From Cytophagaceae bacterium (GTDB taxonomy: Bacteria; Bacteroidota; Bacteroidia; Flavobacteriales; Flavobacteriaceae): 64,000 nucleotides of DNA. The stretch is from NCBI GenBank assembly GCA_002710685.1, contig PALD01000035.1, positions 21,431 to 85,430 on the forward strand, given 5' to 3'. Shown here piece by piece: positions 17,256 through 26,366 of this stretch (positions are counted from its first letter, which is position 1; every line of letters begins with the position of its first letter). The notes under the pieces were generated by a model. It was given only the letters and a program-made list of their open reading frames with translations. It did not search any database and was not told the origin of the DNA. A program made the position numbers and the translations under genes.

Positions 17256-17939
17256 TCAAATTACAAATTTGTATCCCACGCCCTTGATGGTCTTAAAACG
17301 TTTATCGCCTATTTTTTCCCTTAGCTTTCTAATGTGCACGTCAATGGTACGGCCACCCACGACCACCTCATTGCCCCACACCTTATCCAGGATATCCTCA
17401 CGTTTAAAGACCTTACCGGGCTTTGAGGCCAGGAGCGACAAAAGCTCAAACTCCTTACGTGGAAGGATGATTTCCTTTTTGTCCTTGATTATCTTATACT
17501 CCTCCCTGTTGATGACAAGGTTGCCTATCTTGACAGAAGTATCAGCCTCGCTCTCATCCTTAAGCCTGCGCAGCAGGGCCTTGACCTTGCTCACCAGGAC
17601 CTTGGGCTTTATGGGTTTTGTAATATAATCATCAGCACCGGCATCGTAGCCTGCCACCTGGGAATAATCCTCTCCCCTGGCGGTAAGAAATGCGATTATC
17701 GTATTTTCATTTTCAGGATTCTTGCGTATCTGCTCACAGGCCTCAATACCATCCATTTCGGGCATCATGACATCTAGGATGATTAGGTGCGGCTGAAATT
17801 TCTTGGCCTGTTTCACGCCTTCCTTGCCATTTTCGGCGGTAATTACTTGATATCCTTCATTTGAGAGGTTATACCCCACGATCTCCAGGATATCCGGCTC
17901 ATCGTCAACCAGTAGTATCTTGATGTCCTTTTTCTTCAT
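17256..17939 (-). CDS. OmpR/PhoB-family response regulator
   Basis: This 227-residue protein has a receiver domain with acidic pocket DDE, phospho-acceptor Asp56 (LDVMMPEMDG), switch Thr in FLTARGED and Lys in ITKPIKPK. A winged-helix DNA-binding domain follows (about 130-227, ending RTIDVHIRKLREKIGDKRFKTIKG). It is co-transcribed with the PhoR-like kinase. The PhoB-like spacing suggests phosphate or envelope control, but no pho genes are next to it. Confidence 0.9.
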   Translation of the reverse strand: MKKKDIKILLVDDEPDILEIVGYNLSNEGYQVITAENGKEGVKQAKKFQPHLIILDVMMPEMDGIEACEQIRKNPENENTIIAFLTARGEDYSQVAGYDAGADDYITKPIKPKVLVSKVKALLRRLKDESEADTSVKIGNLVINREEYKIIKDKKEIILPRKEFELLSLLASKPGKVFKREDILDKVWGNEVVVGGRTIDVHIRKLREKIGDKRFKTIKGVGYKFVI

Positions 17940-18065
17940 GTTTGCCTTAATTTAATGAAAGCGTAAATATATGATAAACTTATCGCGGTTGTTAAAGGTA
18001 GCAAAAGCATAACGTTTTTATAAACTTCCCCCGTGATAAATATTATTTGGCTTATGCCAAAGTCA

Positions 18066-18096
18066 TTGCCCCGCAATACATCTTTCAATACCTTTG
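18066..18096 (+). promoter_or_regulatory. Promoter of the LuxE-like gene
   Basis: TTG at 18066-18068 and TACCTTTG at 18089-18096 are spaced by 20 bases, matching the Bacteroidota consensus. The ATG at 18104 is only seven bases past the -7 box, so the transcript should be leaderless or have a leader of one to three bases. Confidence 0.6.
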
Positions 18097-18103
18097 ACCT
18101 GTG

Positions 18104-19081
18104 ATGAACCCCTACGACATCTTTAAGATAGACTCACAGAAAGCCTTTACAGGTGCGGCGTTGCAGGCCTTTGCATTTCAGTATGCGCACAACCCGGTGT
18201 ACCGTGAATTTTGTGATTTGCTCAAGGTGTCACCACAAGGCATGAAAAATATAGAAGGCATACCGTTCCTGCCCATACAATTCTTCAAGGAAAAAGAAAT
18301 CCTTACCGGCAAACAAAGGGCAAATACCGTTTTTACCAGCAGTGGCACCACCGGGATGACCACCAGCAAGCACCTCGTGGCCGATGTTAACTTATATGAA
18401 GCCAGTTTTACACATGCTTTTGAGATGTTCTACGGCCCCGCTACTGATTATTGCATCCTCGCCTTGCTACCGGCCTACCTGGAGCGCACGGGCTCCTCCC
18501 TAATCTACATGGTGGATAACCTCATCAATACAAGTAAACATCCTGATAGCGGGTTTTACCTTGATGATCTAGAGGCGCTTTCGCAAAAGCTGAAAAAATT
18601 GGACAGCAAGGGTCAAAAAACCCTGTTGATAGGTGTCTCATTTGCATTGCTTGACCTGGTAGAAACCTATGGTTTCAACTTAAAAAACACCATTGTCATG
18701 GAAACGGGTGGCATGAAAGGCCGCCGCAGGGAAATCATTCGTGAGGAACTTCATGAAATCCTGTGCAAAGGTTTTGGCGTAAGCCAAATTCATAGCGAAT
18801 ATGGTATGACCGAGCTACTCTCCCAGGGCTATTCCAAGGGCAAAGGTATTTTTAGGTCCCCGCCCTGGATGAAAATTAGGATTCGTGATACAGAAGATGC
18901 GTTATCGCATGTACCAAGGGGCAAGACGGGAGGTATTAATGTTATTGACCTGGCAAACTGGTATTCTTGCCCGTTTATCGCCACACAAGACCTGGGCAAG
19001 GACCTGGGTAATGGAAGTTTTGAAATTCTTGGACGCTTTGATACTGCGGACGTTAGAGGGTGCAACCTTATGGTGCTATAA
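18104..19081 (+). CDS. LuxE/PaaK-like acyl-activating protein
   Basis: This protein has 325 residues from the ATG at 18104; a GTG at 18101 would add one residue. It belongs to the LuxE-type branch of the adenylate-forming superfamily, with the AMP/phosphate loop FTSSGTTGMTTSKH (about 74-87), METGGMKGRRREI and HSEYGMTELLSQGYS. LuxE proteins activate fatty acids for transfer to a reductase, but no luxA, luxB or luxC gene is nearby, so light production is not implied. In Bacteroidota such genes are common and uncharacterised. A 13/14 palindrome copy lies at 18577-18590. A strong terminator follows. Confidence 0.75.
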   Translation: MNPYDIFKIDSQKAFTGAALQAFAFQYAHNPVYREFCDLLKVSPQGMKNIEGIPFLPIQFFKEKEILTGKQRANTVFTSSGTTGMTTSKHLVADVNLYEASFTHAFEMFYGPATDYCILALLPAYLERTGSSLIYMVDNLINTSKHPDSGFYLDDLEALSQKLKKLDSKGQKTLLIGVSFALLDLVETYGFNLKNTIVMETGGMKGRRREIIREELHEILCKGFGVSQIHSEYGMTELLSQGYSKGKGIFRSPPWMKIRIRDTEDALSHVPRGKTGGINVIDLANWYSCPFIATQDLGKDLGNGSFEILGRFDTADVRGCNLMVL

Positions 19082-19091
19082 GAAAATATTA

Positions 19092-19125
19092 TAGCAAATC
19101 GTGTAAGAAATTTGCTATTAACACG
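19092..19125 (+). other. Possible H-type pseudoknot in the 3' untranslated region of the LuxE-like gene
   Basis: TAGCAAAT (19092-19099) pairs with ATTTGCTA (19110-19117), while CGTGT (19100-19104) inside its loop pairs with ACACG (19121-19125) beyond the stem. This crossing arrangement is an H-type pseudoknot in RNA. It may be chance; no family is recognised. Confidence 0.3.
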
Positions 19126-19184
19126 ACTGAATGAGTGTTCTGCTAAGAACAATGTTCATAATTGGTTGGTTAGTTAAGTTGAAC

Positions 19185-19220
19185 ACCCGGCGTACTATAT
19201 GATAGGCGCCGGGTTTTTCA
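19185..19220 (+). terminator. Rho-independent terminator after the LuxE-like gene
   Basis: ACCCGGCG (19185-19192) pairs with CGCCGGGT (19207-19214), followed by a T-run. It lies between the LuxE-like gene and the convergent tyrS gene. Confidence 0.75.
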
Positions 19221-19316
19221 TTATAACTATTTGATATGCAGTATAAAAAAATAATATTGCAATATTACTTTTTTAATATTTAAACAATTATTTTTAGACC
19301 TCGTGTTTTTCCTCGA

Positions 19317-20612
19317 TTACTCGGTAACGTGGATAATAAAATAATTCTTCTTACCGCGTTGCAGCAAGATATAGGCATTGCTTATCAAATCTTGGGTGGT
19401 AATGGTGTAATCATCAGTAATCTTCTCCTTGTTAACGGCAATAGAATTTTCCTTGAGCGCACGCCTGGCCTCACCATTAGACTTTAAAAAACCGGTTTTT
19501 TCAGCGAGTGCCCCTATAATATCAAGACCTACCTCAATCTCGCTGAGTGCCACCCTGGCCTGGGGCACTCCCTCAAAAACATCAAGAAAGGTCTTCTCAT
19601 CCAGTTTTTTAAGATGTGCGCTTGTGGATTTGCCAAAAAGAATCTCAGAAGCCGCGACGGCATTTTCAAGGTTTTCAGCACCGTGCACCATGGTGGTCAC
19701 TTCTTCAGCAAGCCTTTTTTGCAAGGCTCTTTGATGTGGGACTTCCCTATGGTTTACGATAAGGCTTTCTATTTCTTCCTTAGCTATAAAAGTAAATATC
19801 TTGATATATTTTTCAGCATCCTCATCACTGGTGTTCAACCAATATTGATAGAATTTATAAGGAGAGGTCCTTTCGGCGTCAAGCCAAATGTTACCTCCCG
19901 CTGTTTTGCCAAATTTAGTGCCATCAGCCTTGGTGATCAATGGACACGTCATGGCATACGCCTTGCCCCCCCCTATCCTTCGTATAAGTTCTGTACCCGT
20001 GGTAATATTGCCCCACTGGTCGCTACCGCCCATTTGCAGGGTACAATTTGCCTCTCTGTACAAATGTAAAAAGTCATAGCCCTGTACCAACTGGTAGGTA
20101 AATTCCGTAAAGCTCATGCCCTCTGCAGACTCAGATGACAAACGTTTTTTCACAGAGTCCTTTGCCATCATATAATTTACGGTGATGTGCTTGCCCACAT
20201 CACGTATGAACCCCAGGAATGAAAAATCCTTCATCCAGTCATAGTTGTTGACCAGCTTAGCGGCATTGGGCGCATCACCATCAAACTCCAGGAACCTGGA
20301 CAGTTGCTCCTTTATTGCTTCTTGATTATGGTGCAGTGTTGCTTCATCAAGCAGGTTACGCTCATTAGATTTGCCCGAGGGATCACCTATCATTCCCGTT
20401 GCGCCGCCCACAAGGGCATAAGGCTTATGACCACACTCCTGAAAATGCTTTAACATCATCACCCCTACCAGGTGGCCTATATGTAGCGAGTCTGCAGTGG
20501 GGTCAATGCCCACATAGGCGGCTCGCATTTCTTCCATAAGGTGCTCTTCTGCCCCAGGCATGACATCATGAATCATTCCTCGCCACTGTAACTCTTCTAT
20601 AAAATTCTTCAT
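19317..20612 (-). CDS. tyrS: Tyrosyl-tRNA synthetase
   Basis: This protein has 431 residues starting at the ATG at 20612; an in-frame TTG nine bases upstream is less likely. It is a class I synthetase with HIGH at LHIGHLVG, tyrosine-binding residues in the [17 protein letters not shown] and [14 protein letters not shown] segments, and KFGKT as the KMSKS-type loop. A C-terminal S4-like RNA-binding domain spans about 365-431 ([19 protein letters not shown]). It charges tRNA-Tyr and is essential. Confidence 0.93.
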   Translation of the reverse strand: MKNFIEELQWRGMIHDVMPGAEEHLMEEMRAAYVGIDPTADSLHIGHLVGVMMLKHFQECGHKPYALVGGATGMIGDPSGKSNERNLLDEATLHHNQEAIKEQLSRFLEFDGDAPNAAKLVNNYDWMKDFSFLGFIRDVGKHITVNYMMAKDSVKKRLSSESAEGMSFTEFTYQLVQGYDFLHLYREANCTLQMGGSDQWGNITTGTELIRRIGGGKAYAMTCPLITKADGTKFGKTAGGNIWLDAERTSPYKFYQYWLNTSDEDAEKYIKIFTFIAKEEIESLIVNHREVPHQRALQKRLAEEVTTMVHGAENLENAVAASEILFGKSTSAHLKKLDEKTFLDVFEGVPQARVALSEIEVGLDIIGALAEKTGFLKSNGEARRALKENSIAVNKEKITDDYTITTQDLISNAYILLQRGKKNYFIIHVTE

Positions 20613-20726
20613 CAAGGTCAAGTAGTTTTTTGGGTTAAACCCAAATTTTTAAAACAACGGCAAATATAAATATTCTCTTTTGGCCTAAAGCCCGTGATGC
20701 CAAAAAGAAATAGGTATCTTAGCATT

Positions 20727-21761
20727 ATGATTCTAGTGACCGGAGGAACAGGATTTGTAGGTTCGCACGTATTGTGGGAACTAACAAGGCAACAGCCCGA
20801 AAAAATCAGGGCAATTTACAGGGATGATTCAACAATAAAGGGTGTCAAAGACCTTTTCAAATACAAGCACAAGCTCCACGGCACCCCCAAAAAACCTTCA
20901 GAACTACGCTCTAGGATAGAGTGGGTACAAGGTGACGTCAAGGATATCCCATCACTCACACATGCTTTTAAAAACGTGACACAGGTCTATCATTGTGCGG
21001 CCATCATAAGCTTTGACCCCGGTCGTTTTCATCAATTACAAAAAACCAACATCGAGGGCACGGCAAATGTGGTCAACCTCAGTATTGAGAACGGTATTGA
21101 AAAGTTATGCATGGTGAGTTCAATAGCAGCCCTGGGCGAAACGGTAGATGACACCCTGATAACCGAAGATACACAATGGGACCCCAATAAGGACAACAGC
21201 GTGTACAGCATCTCTAAGTTTGCCTCTGAGATGGAGGTATGGCGTGGTACACAAGAAGGCCTGGATGCCGTGATTGTTAACCCAGGGGTTATTTTTGGTG
21301 AAGGCGCATACAAAGGAGGCACAGGTGCGTTCTATAGAAAAATAGATGAGGGCCTAAAATATGCCACGCCAGGTGTAACGGGTTTCGTGGATGTTACAGA
21401 CGTTGCACGGGCCATGGTAATGCTCATGCAAAGCAGTATAAAGAACGAGCGTTTTGTTCTTGTGGCCGAGAACACCGGCATAAGGGAGGTTTTCGCGACC
21501 ATTGCCCAGAGTCTGGGTCAAGCCCAAAAGATAAAACTCGTAAAGCCCTGGCAGATCAACATCGCCTGGAAAGCCGACTGGTTCCTGTCACTTTTTGGCA
21601 AAAAAAGAAAACTTTTTAAATCCATGGCAAAAAGTGCCGTGAGCACGACCCGGTACGATGGTGGTAAAATTGTAAAAGAATTAGGTTTTAGCTACACACC
21701 ATTAGCCACGACACTTCAACGTGTTGCCAGGCATTATCAAGAATTTTACAAAAAATCCTAG
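20727..21761 (+). CDS. NAD-dependent epimerase/dehydratase (extended SDR)
   Basis: This protein has 344 residues from the ATG at 20727, which gives the standard start MILVTGGTGFVGSHV; the in-frame upstream codons encode a non-family sequence. It has the Rossmann motif GGTGFVG (6-12), the catalytic Ser in MVSSIAALG and YSISK (Tyr/Lys). Extended SDRs of this type reduce or epimerise NDP-sugars or act on dihydroflavonol- or sterol-like substrates. No sugar pathway is adjacent. Its 3' end overlaps the convergent DUF4296 gene by four bases. Confidence 0.82.
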   Translation: MILVTGGTGFVGSHVLWELTRQQPEKIRAIYRDDSTIKGVKDLFKYKHKLHGTPKKPSELRSRIEWVQGDVKDIPSLTHAFKNVTQVYHCAAIISFDPGRFHQLQKTNIEGTANVVNLSIENGIEKLCMVSSIAALGETVDDTLITEDTQWDPNKDNSVYSISKFASEMEVWRGTQEGLDAVIVNPGVIFGEGAYKGGTGAFYRKIDEGLKYATPGVTGFVDVTDVARAMVMLMQSSIKNERFVLVAENTGIREVFATIAQSLGQAQKIKLVKPWQINIAWKADWFLSLFGKKRKLFKSMAKSAVSTTRYDGGKIVKELGFSYTPLATTLQRVARHYQEFYKKS

Positions 21762-22225
21762 AGGATGGAATCATTCTTGGGCGCTTGCTGTAGAACAGGT
21801 GCGATTTTACGGGCAACAGTATCCTGACCATCAATTTTATTTTGCTCTCGCAACCTTTTTTCACGGTTGATGCTGTCATTGACCTTTTTTACTTCCTGAA
21901 CAGAGTCCAGTTGAAACTGCATACGGTCACGGATGCTCTCCCACATGCGGTTGTAACGGCTAAAATCTACTGAATAATAGGCAATGCTCTGGGCCACCTG
22001 GGTACTATCAACCCCATATTTATCATAGATAAATTTTTCCGGGTCTATACCAGATGTTTTTAAACGGGCAGTATTTGCGGTGCGCAGGCCATTGATCAAA
22101 GAAATATCATAGAGGATGCTGGTCATCTTTTTCTCTGGGATAAGATTATCTGGCTTATCTGGTTTTGCAACGCCGCTGCATGCAACCATAATGCAAAGGA
22201 CAAGTAGGGCTATAAACTGTTTCAT
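21758..22225 (-). CDS. DUF4296 lipoprotein
   Basis: This 155-residue protein has a lipoprotein signal with lipobox VACS (Cys16). The DUF4296 core follows (MTSILYDISLINGLRTANT, then YDKYGVDSTQVAQSIAYYS), and then a lysine- and glutamate-rich helical tail. The family is restricted to Bacteroidota and has no known function. It overlaps the upstream dihydroorotase gene by ATGA, a common pairing in flavobacteria. Confidence 0.82.
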   Translation of the reverse strand: MKQFIALLVLCIMVACSGVAKPDKPDNLIPEKKMTSILYDISLINGLRTANTARLKTSGIDPEKFIYDKYGVDSTQVAQSIAYYSVDFSRYNRMWESIRDRMQFQLDSVQEVKKVNDSINREKRLREQNKIDGQDTVARKIAPVLQQAPKNDSIL

Positions 22226-23562
22226 CTATCAAAAGTTAAACGCTGGCCAAAGTGCTCATCGTATACCTTGAAGTTTTTATAGGCCAGGCGACCGTTTACA
22301 AAAGTGTGTGTCACACGGGACCTGAAAGTATTCCTGTCAAACGGTGACCACTTGCATTTATATAGAATATTGTCTGCATTGACGGTCCAGGGATTGTTAA
22401 GGTCCACCAGCACCAGGTCAGCATGATACCCTTCACGTATGTATCCACGTTTGTTGATGTTGAACAGGATTGCCGGGTTGTGACACATCTTTTGCACAAT
22501 GGTCTCCAGGCTTATACGGCCGCGGTGGTACATCTCGAGCATCGCTGGCAGTGCATGTTGCACAAGCGGCCCTCCACTGGGCGCTTTTGTGTAAACGTTT
22601 TTCTTTTCTTCAAGGGTATGCGGCGCATGATCTGTGGCGATGACATCGATGTGGTTATCCAGCAAAGCTTTCCATAGACCTTCTTTGTCCTTTTCTGTCT
22701 TTACGGCTGGGTTCCATTTAATAAGTGTGCCCTTTTCTTCATAGTCCATATCTGTAAACCACAGGTGGTGAATACAGACCTCGCTGGTTATCTTCTTGTC
22801 CTTAAGTGGCTTTTTATTATCAAAAAGGGCCGTTTCCTTGGCCGTGCTCAAGTGAAAGACATGTAGTCTTGCCCCGGTTTTCTTTGCGAGCGCAACGGCT
22901 TTTGACGAGGAGAGGTAACAGGCTTCTTCACTTCTAATAATGGGATGCATGTTTATGGGGATGTTGTCACCATACCGCTCTTTGTAGATCTCAAGGTTTT
23001 TCTTTATGGTGGCTTCATCTTCACAATGGGTGGAGATTACCAGCTCCGTGGATTTAAAAATATCCTCGAGCACTTTTTCATTATCCACCAGCATGTTGCC
23101 GGTAGAACTGCCTAGAAATAGCTTTATGCCTGCTGCTGCACCTTTATCAAGTTTCTTGATTTCTTCCAGGTTGTCATTTGTACCGCCAAACATAAAGGAA
23201 TAGTTTGCAAAGCTTGATTTATGAGCTATGGCAAATTTATTTTCAAGCTCTTCTATGGTGGTGGTCTGGGGGATGGTATTGGGCATCTCGATAAATGAGG
23301 TGATCCCTCCCGCGACCGCAGCACGTGACTCGGTTTCTATGGTAGCCTTATGGGTAAGGCCGGGCTCCCTAAAGTGTACCTGGTCATCGATGACACCGGG
23401 CATGAGGTAGTTGCCCTCGGCGTCAAATATGTTCACATCTGGACCCTTTGCACTGATACTGCTATCAATTTGTGCAATCATTCCGTTTTCAATGTAAACA
23501 TCGCCGTGGGTGATCTTACCCTCGTTTATAATCTTAGCGTCCTTGATAAGGATCTTTTCCAT
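22222..23562 (-). CDS. pyrC: Dihydroorotase (amidohydrolase family)
   Basis: This 446-residue amidohydrolase TIM barrel catalyses ring closure of carbamoyl-aspartate in pyrimidine synthesis. The usual metal HxH after strand 1 reads QVH here (VIDDQVHFREPG), so the first metal histidine is Gln. From memory this occurs in other Bacteroidota members. Other ligand segments are present: ISTHCEDE, RLHVFHLSTAKE and IATDHAPHTLEEK. An allantoinase-type activity cannot be excluded by sequence. It sits between a polyprenol-phosphate glycosyltransferase and a DUF4296 gene in a tight minus-strand operon. Confidence 0.85.
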   Translation of the reverse strand: MEKILIKDAKIINEGKITHGDVYIENGMIAQIDSSISAKGPDVNIFDAEGNYLMPGVIDDQVHFREPGLTHKATIETESRAAVAGGITSFIEMPNTIPQTTTIEELENKFAIAHKSSFANYSFMFGGTNDNLEEIKKLDKGAAAGIKLFLGSSTGNMLVDNEKVLEDIFKSTELVISTHCEDEATIKKNLEIYKERYGDNIPINMHPIIRSEEACYLSSSKAVALAKKTGARLHVFHLSTAKETALFDNKKPLKDKKITSEVCIHHLWFTDMDYEEKGTLIKWNPAVKTEKDKEGLWKALLDNHIDVIATDHAPHTLEEKKNVYTKAPSGGPLVQHALPAMLEMYHRGRISLETIVQKMCHNPAILFNINKRGYIREGYHADLVLVDLNNPWTVNADNILYKCKWSPFDRNTFRSRVTHTFVNGRLAYKNFKVYDEHFGQRLTFDR

Positions 23563-23564
23563 AG

Positions 23565-24296
23565 TTAAGCAAGATAGTTTTTAAACAAACTCCTGAATTT
23601 CATAACAATAACACCAAAAACCGCCTCAGAAATAATCCCGCTGCTCATCTTACTGGTCCCTTTTGTCCTGTCCACAAAAATAACTGGAACTTCCTTGATG
23701 ACAAAGCCAAAAAGATGTGCCTTGAACTTCATTTCTATTTGAAACGCATACCCTATGAACTTTATGTTATCCAGGTTGATGGTTTCTAGCACATCCCTGT
23801 GGTAACACACAAACCCTGCGGTGGTATCGCTGATGTCCATCCCGGTGATCCACCGTACATATTTTGATGCGCAGTAGGATAACAGGACGCGGCCCATGGG
23901 CCAGTTAACAACATTCACGCCAGTTTTGTACCGGGACCCTATTGCTAGCTGTGCCCCACCTTTCGCGCAAGCGTTATACAATCTATTGAGGTCATTGGGC
24001 GAATGCGAAAAATCTGCATCCATCTCAAAGATGTATGTAAAATCATATTGCAGGGCCCATTTAAACCCGGCAATATAGGCCGTTCCCAGGCCTGCCTTCT
24101 CCCTGCGCTCAAGCAGGTGCAGGCTGCCGGTAAGCTTGCCCTGCAGTTCCTTGACAATGGCAGCGGTGCCATCTGGCGAATTGTCATCTACAACAAGGAC
24201 TTCAAAATTACGCTGTTGCGCAAAAATGTTACGTATAAGCTTCTCGATATTTTCGGCCTCGTTGTACGTAGGCACTATAACCAGCGACCTCGCCAT
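23565..24296 (-). CDS. Polyprenol monophosphate mannose synthase-like GT2
   Basis: This 243-residue family 2 glycosyltransferase lacks transmembrane helices. It has the nucleotide-binding VPTYNEAENIEKL, VVDDNSPDGT and the metal-binding EMDADFSHSPNDL, then GSRYKTGVNVVNWP and a C-terminal region with DRTKGTSKMSSGI. The pattern is that of dolichol/polyprenol-phosphate mannosyltransferases, which move a sugar from a nucleotide to a lipid carrier on the inner face of the membrane. It is two bases upstream of the dihydroorotase start. Confidence 0.87.
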   Translation of the reverse strand: MARSLVIVPTYNEAENIEKLIRNIFAQQRNFEVLVVDDNSPDGTAAIVKELQGKLTGSLHLLERREKAGLGTAYIAGFKWALQYDFTYIFEMDADFSHSPNDLNRLYNACAKGGAQLAIGSRYKTGVNVVNWPMGRVLLSYCASKYVRWITGMDISDTTAGFVCYHRDVLETINLDNIKFIGYAFQIEMKFKAHLFGFVIKEVPVIFVDRTKGTSKMSSGIISEAVFGVIVMKFRSLFKNYLA

Positions 24297-24405
24297 TTTT
24301 AAAGAGCAGTTTTGGCGGCAAATGTACCTATTTTGAATCTTAAATAGTAACCATACCGAGGTATAAGTGAATCTTTATAGTAATTTTAACCCCACAAAAC
24401 AAGGT

Positions 24406-25077
24406 ATGATACAGGCGGTACAGAGAACATTTGAGGCACGTGACTGGCTTACGGTGATCATCATGTCCTGCCTTGTGCTGCTTGTTGTGGCAAAGTCGCT
24501 CAACGAGGTGCGCTTTAGGGATTTTCTTGTACTGGCCTTTAACGACAGGCAGGTGCTCAAATCCAGAAAAGACAAGAAGCATGGCAGGTCAATAAACCTG
24601 TTGCTCTTTGCCGTGCAGCTGCTCATGGTCGCCCTTTTTGTCTACCTGGGGCTTGCAAGATGGGGAGTTTATGAGGGGTTGAGCCCCATAATACTCTATG
24701 TACGGGTACTGCTCTTCTTTGGCCTATTTGTGGGCGTTAAATATTTTATCGAGAAGATGATGGGCGTCCTGTTTGAGATTGAGGAACCCATGGAGCGTTA
24801 CCATGATAAAAAACTGGCCTACCGCAATTACATAGGCCTTATCCTATTGCCCGTGAATGCCCTGCTCATCTATGCATTTGAGCCGGCAAAAATCGTGTTT
24901 TGGATCATGGGGTGCATCATTTTAATACTCAACCTGGGGAGCCTTTTTAATATTTTCAAAAGGAATGAAAATATCATATACGACAATCCATTCTATTTTA
25001 TTTTGTACCTTTGCGCTCTCGAAATAGCACCATATCTTATTTTATTTAAGATAATTGTGCCACAAACGGGAACTTAA
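24406..25077 (+). CDS. DUF4271 multi-helix membrane protein
   Basis: This protein has about 223 residues if started at the ATG at 24406, preceded by AAGG. A GTG at 24367 would add 13 unlikely residues. Six to seven transmembrane helices are visible, with the DUF4271 signature near the start (WLTVIIMSCLVLLVVAKSLNE, then FLVLAFNDRQVLK). The family is specific to Bacteroidota and often precedes uroporphyrinogen-III synthase, as here, with hemD starting 13 bases after its stop. Function is unknown. Confidence 0.75.
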   Translation: MIQAVQRTFEARDWLTVIIMSCLVLLVVAKSLNEVRFRDFLVLAFNDRQVLKSRKDKKHGRSINLLLFAVQLLMVALFVYLGLARWGVYEGLSPIILYVRVLLFFGLFVGVKYFIEKMMGVLFEIEEPMERYHDKKLAYRNYIGLILLPVNALLIYAFEPAKIVFWIMGCIILILNLGSLFNIFKRNENIIYDNPFYFILYLCALEIAPYLILFKIIVPQTGT

Positions 25078-25090
25078 ATTTACAATTTCT

Positions 25091-25837
25091 ATGAAAGTGA
25101 AGACGATTTTGGTTTCGCAACCAGAACCTAAAGTAGAAAACTCACCTTATTTTGAACTTCAAGAAAAGAAAAAAGTAAAAATCGACTTCATCCCCTTTAT
25201 TCATGTTGAAGGGGTTCCCGCTAAAGAGGTAAGGGCGCAAAAGATTGATTTAAAATCCTATTCTGCCATCATACTTACCAGCCGTAATGCAGTGGATAAC
25301 TTCTTTCGCATCGCCGAAGAAATGAGGTACAAAGTGCCGGATACATTAAAATATTTCTGCCAAAGTGAGGCCGTGGCCTATTACCTGCAAAAATACGTGG
25401 TGTACCGCAAGCGTAAGATCTATGTGGGCAAGCGTACCTTTTCAGAGATGGCACCCATACTCAAGAAGTACAAGAACGAGAAGTTTTTACTCCCATCCTC
25501 AGATGTGCTCAAGCCAGAAGTACCCAACGTGCTAGATGAGCTTAAGTTGAACTGGAAACGCGCCATATGCTACCGCACCGTGGTAAGTGACCTCTCACAC
25601 CTCAAGGATGTGTACTATGACATCCTGGTATTCTTTAGCCCCAGCGGTATCAAGTCGCTTTTTGAGAATTTTCCAGACTTTGAGCAAAAGGATACGCGCA
25701 TCGCCGTTTTTGGCAACAGCACCGTCAAGGCCGCAAACGAGGCGGGACTCAAGATCAATATCCAGGCACCCACGCCAGAAACTCCATCCATGACCATGGC
25801 CCTTGAGAAATACATCGACGAGGTCAATAAAAAATAA
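25091..25837 (+). CDS. hemD: Uroporphyrinogen-III synthase
   Basis: This protein has 248 residues from ATG 25091 (MKVKTILVSQPEPK). It has the two-domain HemD fold with AIILTSRNAVDNFFRI, FLLPSSDVLKPEVPNVL and the conserved DILVFFSPSGIKSLFENFPDF and AVFGNSTVKAANEAGL segments. It closes hydroxymethylbilane to uroporphyrinogen III in haem synthesis. A strong terminator 25 bases downstream ends the DUF4271-hemD unit. Confidence 0.87.
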   Translation: MKVKTILVSQPEPKVENSPYFELQEKKKVKIDFIPFIHVEGVPAKEVRAQKIDLKSYSAIILTSRNAVDNFFRIAEEMRYKVPDTLKYFCQSEAVAYYLQKYVVYRKRKIYVGKRTFSEMAPILKKYKNEKFLLPSSDVLKPEVPNVLDELKLNWKRAICYRTVVSDLSHLKDVYYDILVFFSPSGIKSLFENFPDFEQKDTRIAVFGNSTVKAANEAGLKINIQAPTPETPSMTMALEKYIDEVNKK

Positions 25838-25861
25838 GATTTAGCTTTCGCCAAAAGCAAG

Positions 25862-25888
25862 ACGCCTCCACCACGGAGGCGTTTTTTT
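25862..25888 (+). terminator. Rho-independent terminator after hemD
   Basis: ACGCCTCC (25862-25869) and GGAGGCGT (25875-25882) form an 8-bp GC-rich stem with a 5-base loop and a seven-T tail. Confidence 0.85.
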
Positions 25889-25912
25889 ATACATATCACT
25901 TTCGCCGGAAGG

Positions 25913-26293
25913 CTACTTCTTCAAGAACCTGACCAACAAGAATATCCAGCAGGCAATCAATACCACGCCACCTAGGGGCGTCACAAAACCCACGGCACTG
26001 ATATCAATACCCGTGGCAGCCTTGGTGCTCAACAGGTAAATACTGCCCGAAAAAAGCAGCACCCCCACGAGCAACAACCAGAATACCGTGTTTTTAACCC
26101 CTTCAGACAGGTTGAACAAGCCACCCGCCACAAAGGCAAGAAAAGCATGGTACATCTGGTAGCGCACCCCGGTCTCAAAAGATGTAAGCGATTCTGGAGT
26201 CAATGTTTCTTTCAATCCGTGGGCACCAAAAGCACCTAGTATAACGGCGGTCAAGCCAAAAATAGCCCCAAGTACATATAGTTTTCTGGTCAT
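25913..26293 (-). CDS. DUF423 small membrane protein
   Basis: This protein has 126 residues from the ATG at 26293. It has four transmembrane helices and the DUF423 hallmark GAFGAHGLKETLTPESLTSF followed by YQMYHAFLAF. It sits in the inner membrane with no known function. The frame remains open upstream of the ATG but that part is antisense to the saccharopine dehydrogenase gene and is not coding. Confidence 0.88.
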   Translation of the reverse strand: MTRKLYVLGAIFGLTAVILGAFGAHGLKETLTPESLTSFETGVRYQMYHAFLAFVAGGLFNLSEGVKNTVFWLLLVGVLLFSGSIYLLSTKAATGIDISAVGFVTPLGGVVLIACWIFLLVRFLKK

Positions 26294-26366
26294 CTGTGTT
26301 CTGATTTTAATGGTCAAAATGATTACATTTAGCCATATTGCATTCAAAAATACAACAGCAATCGCT

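Noticed and set aside
18104..19081. Bioluminescence operon member (luxE)
   Set aside because: No luxA, luxB, luxC or luxD genes are near; LuxE-like proteins are common in non-luminous Bacteroidota.
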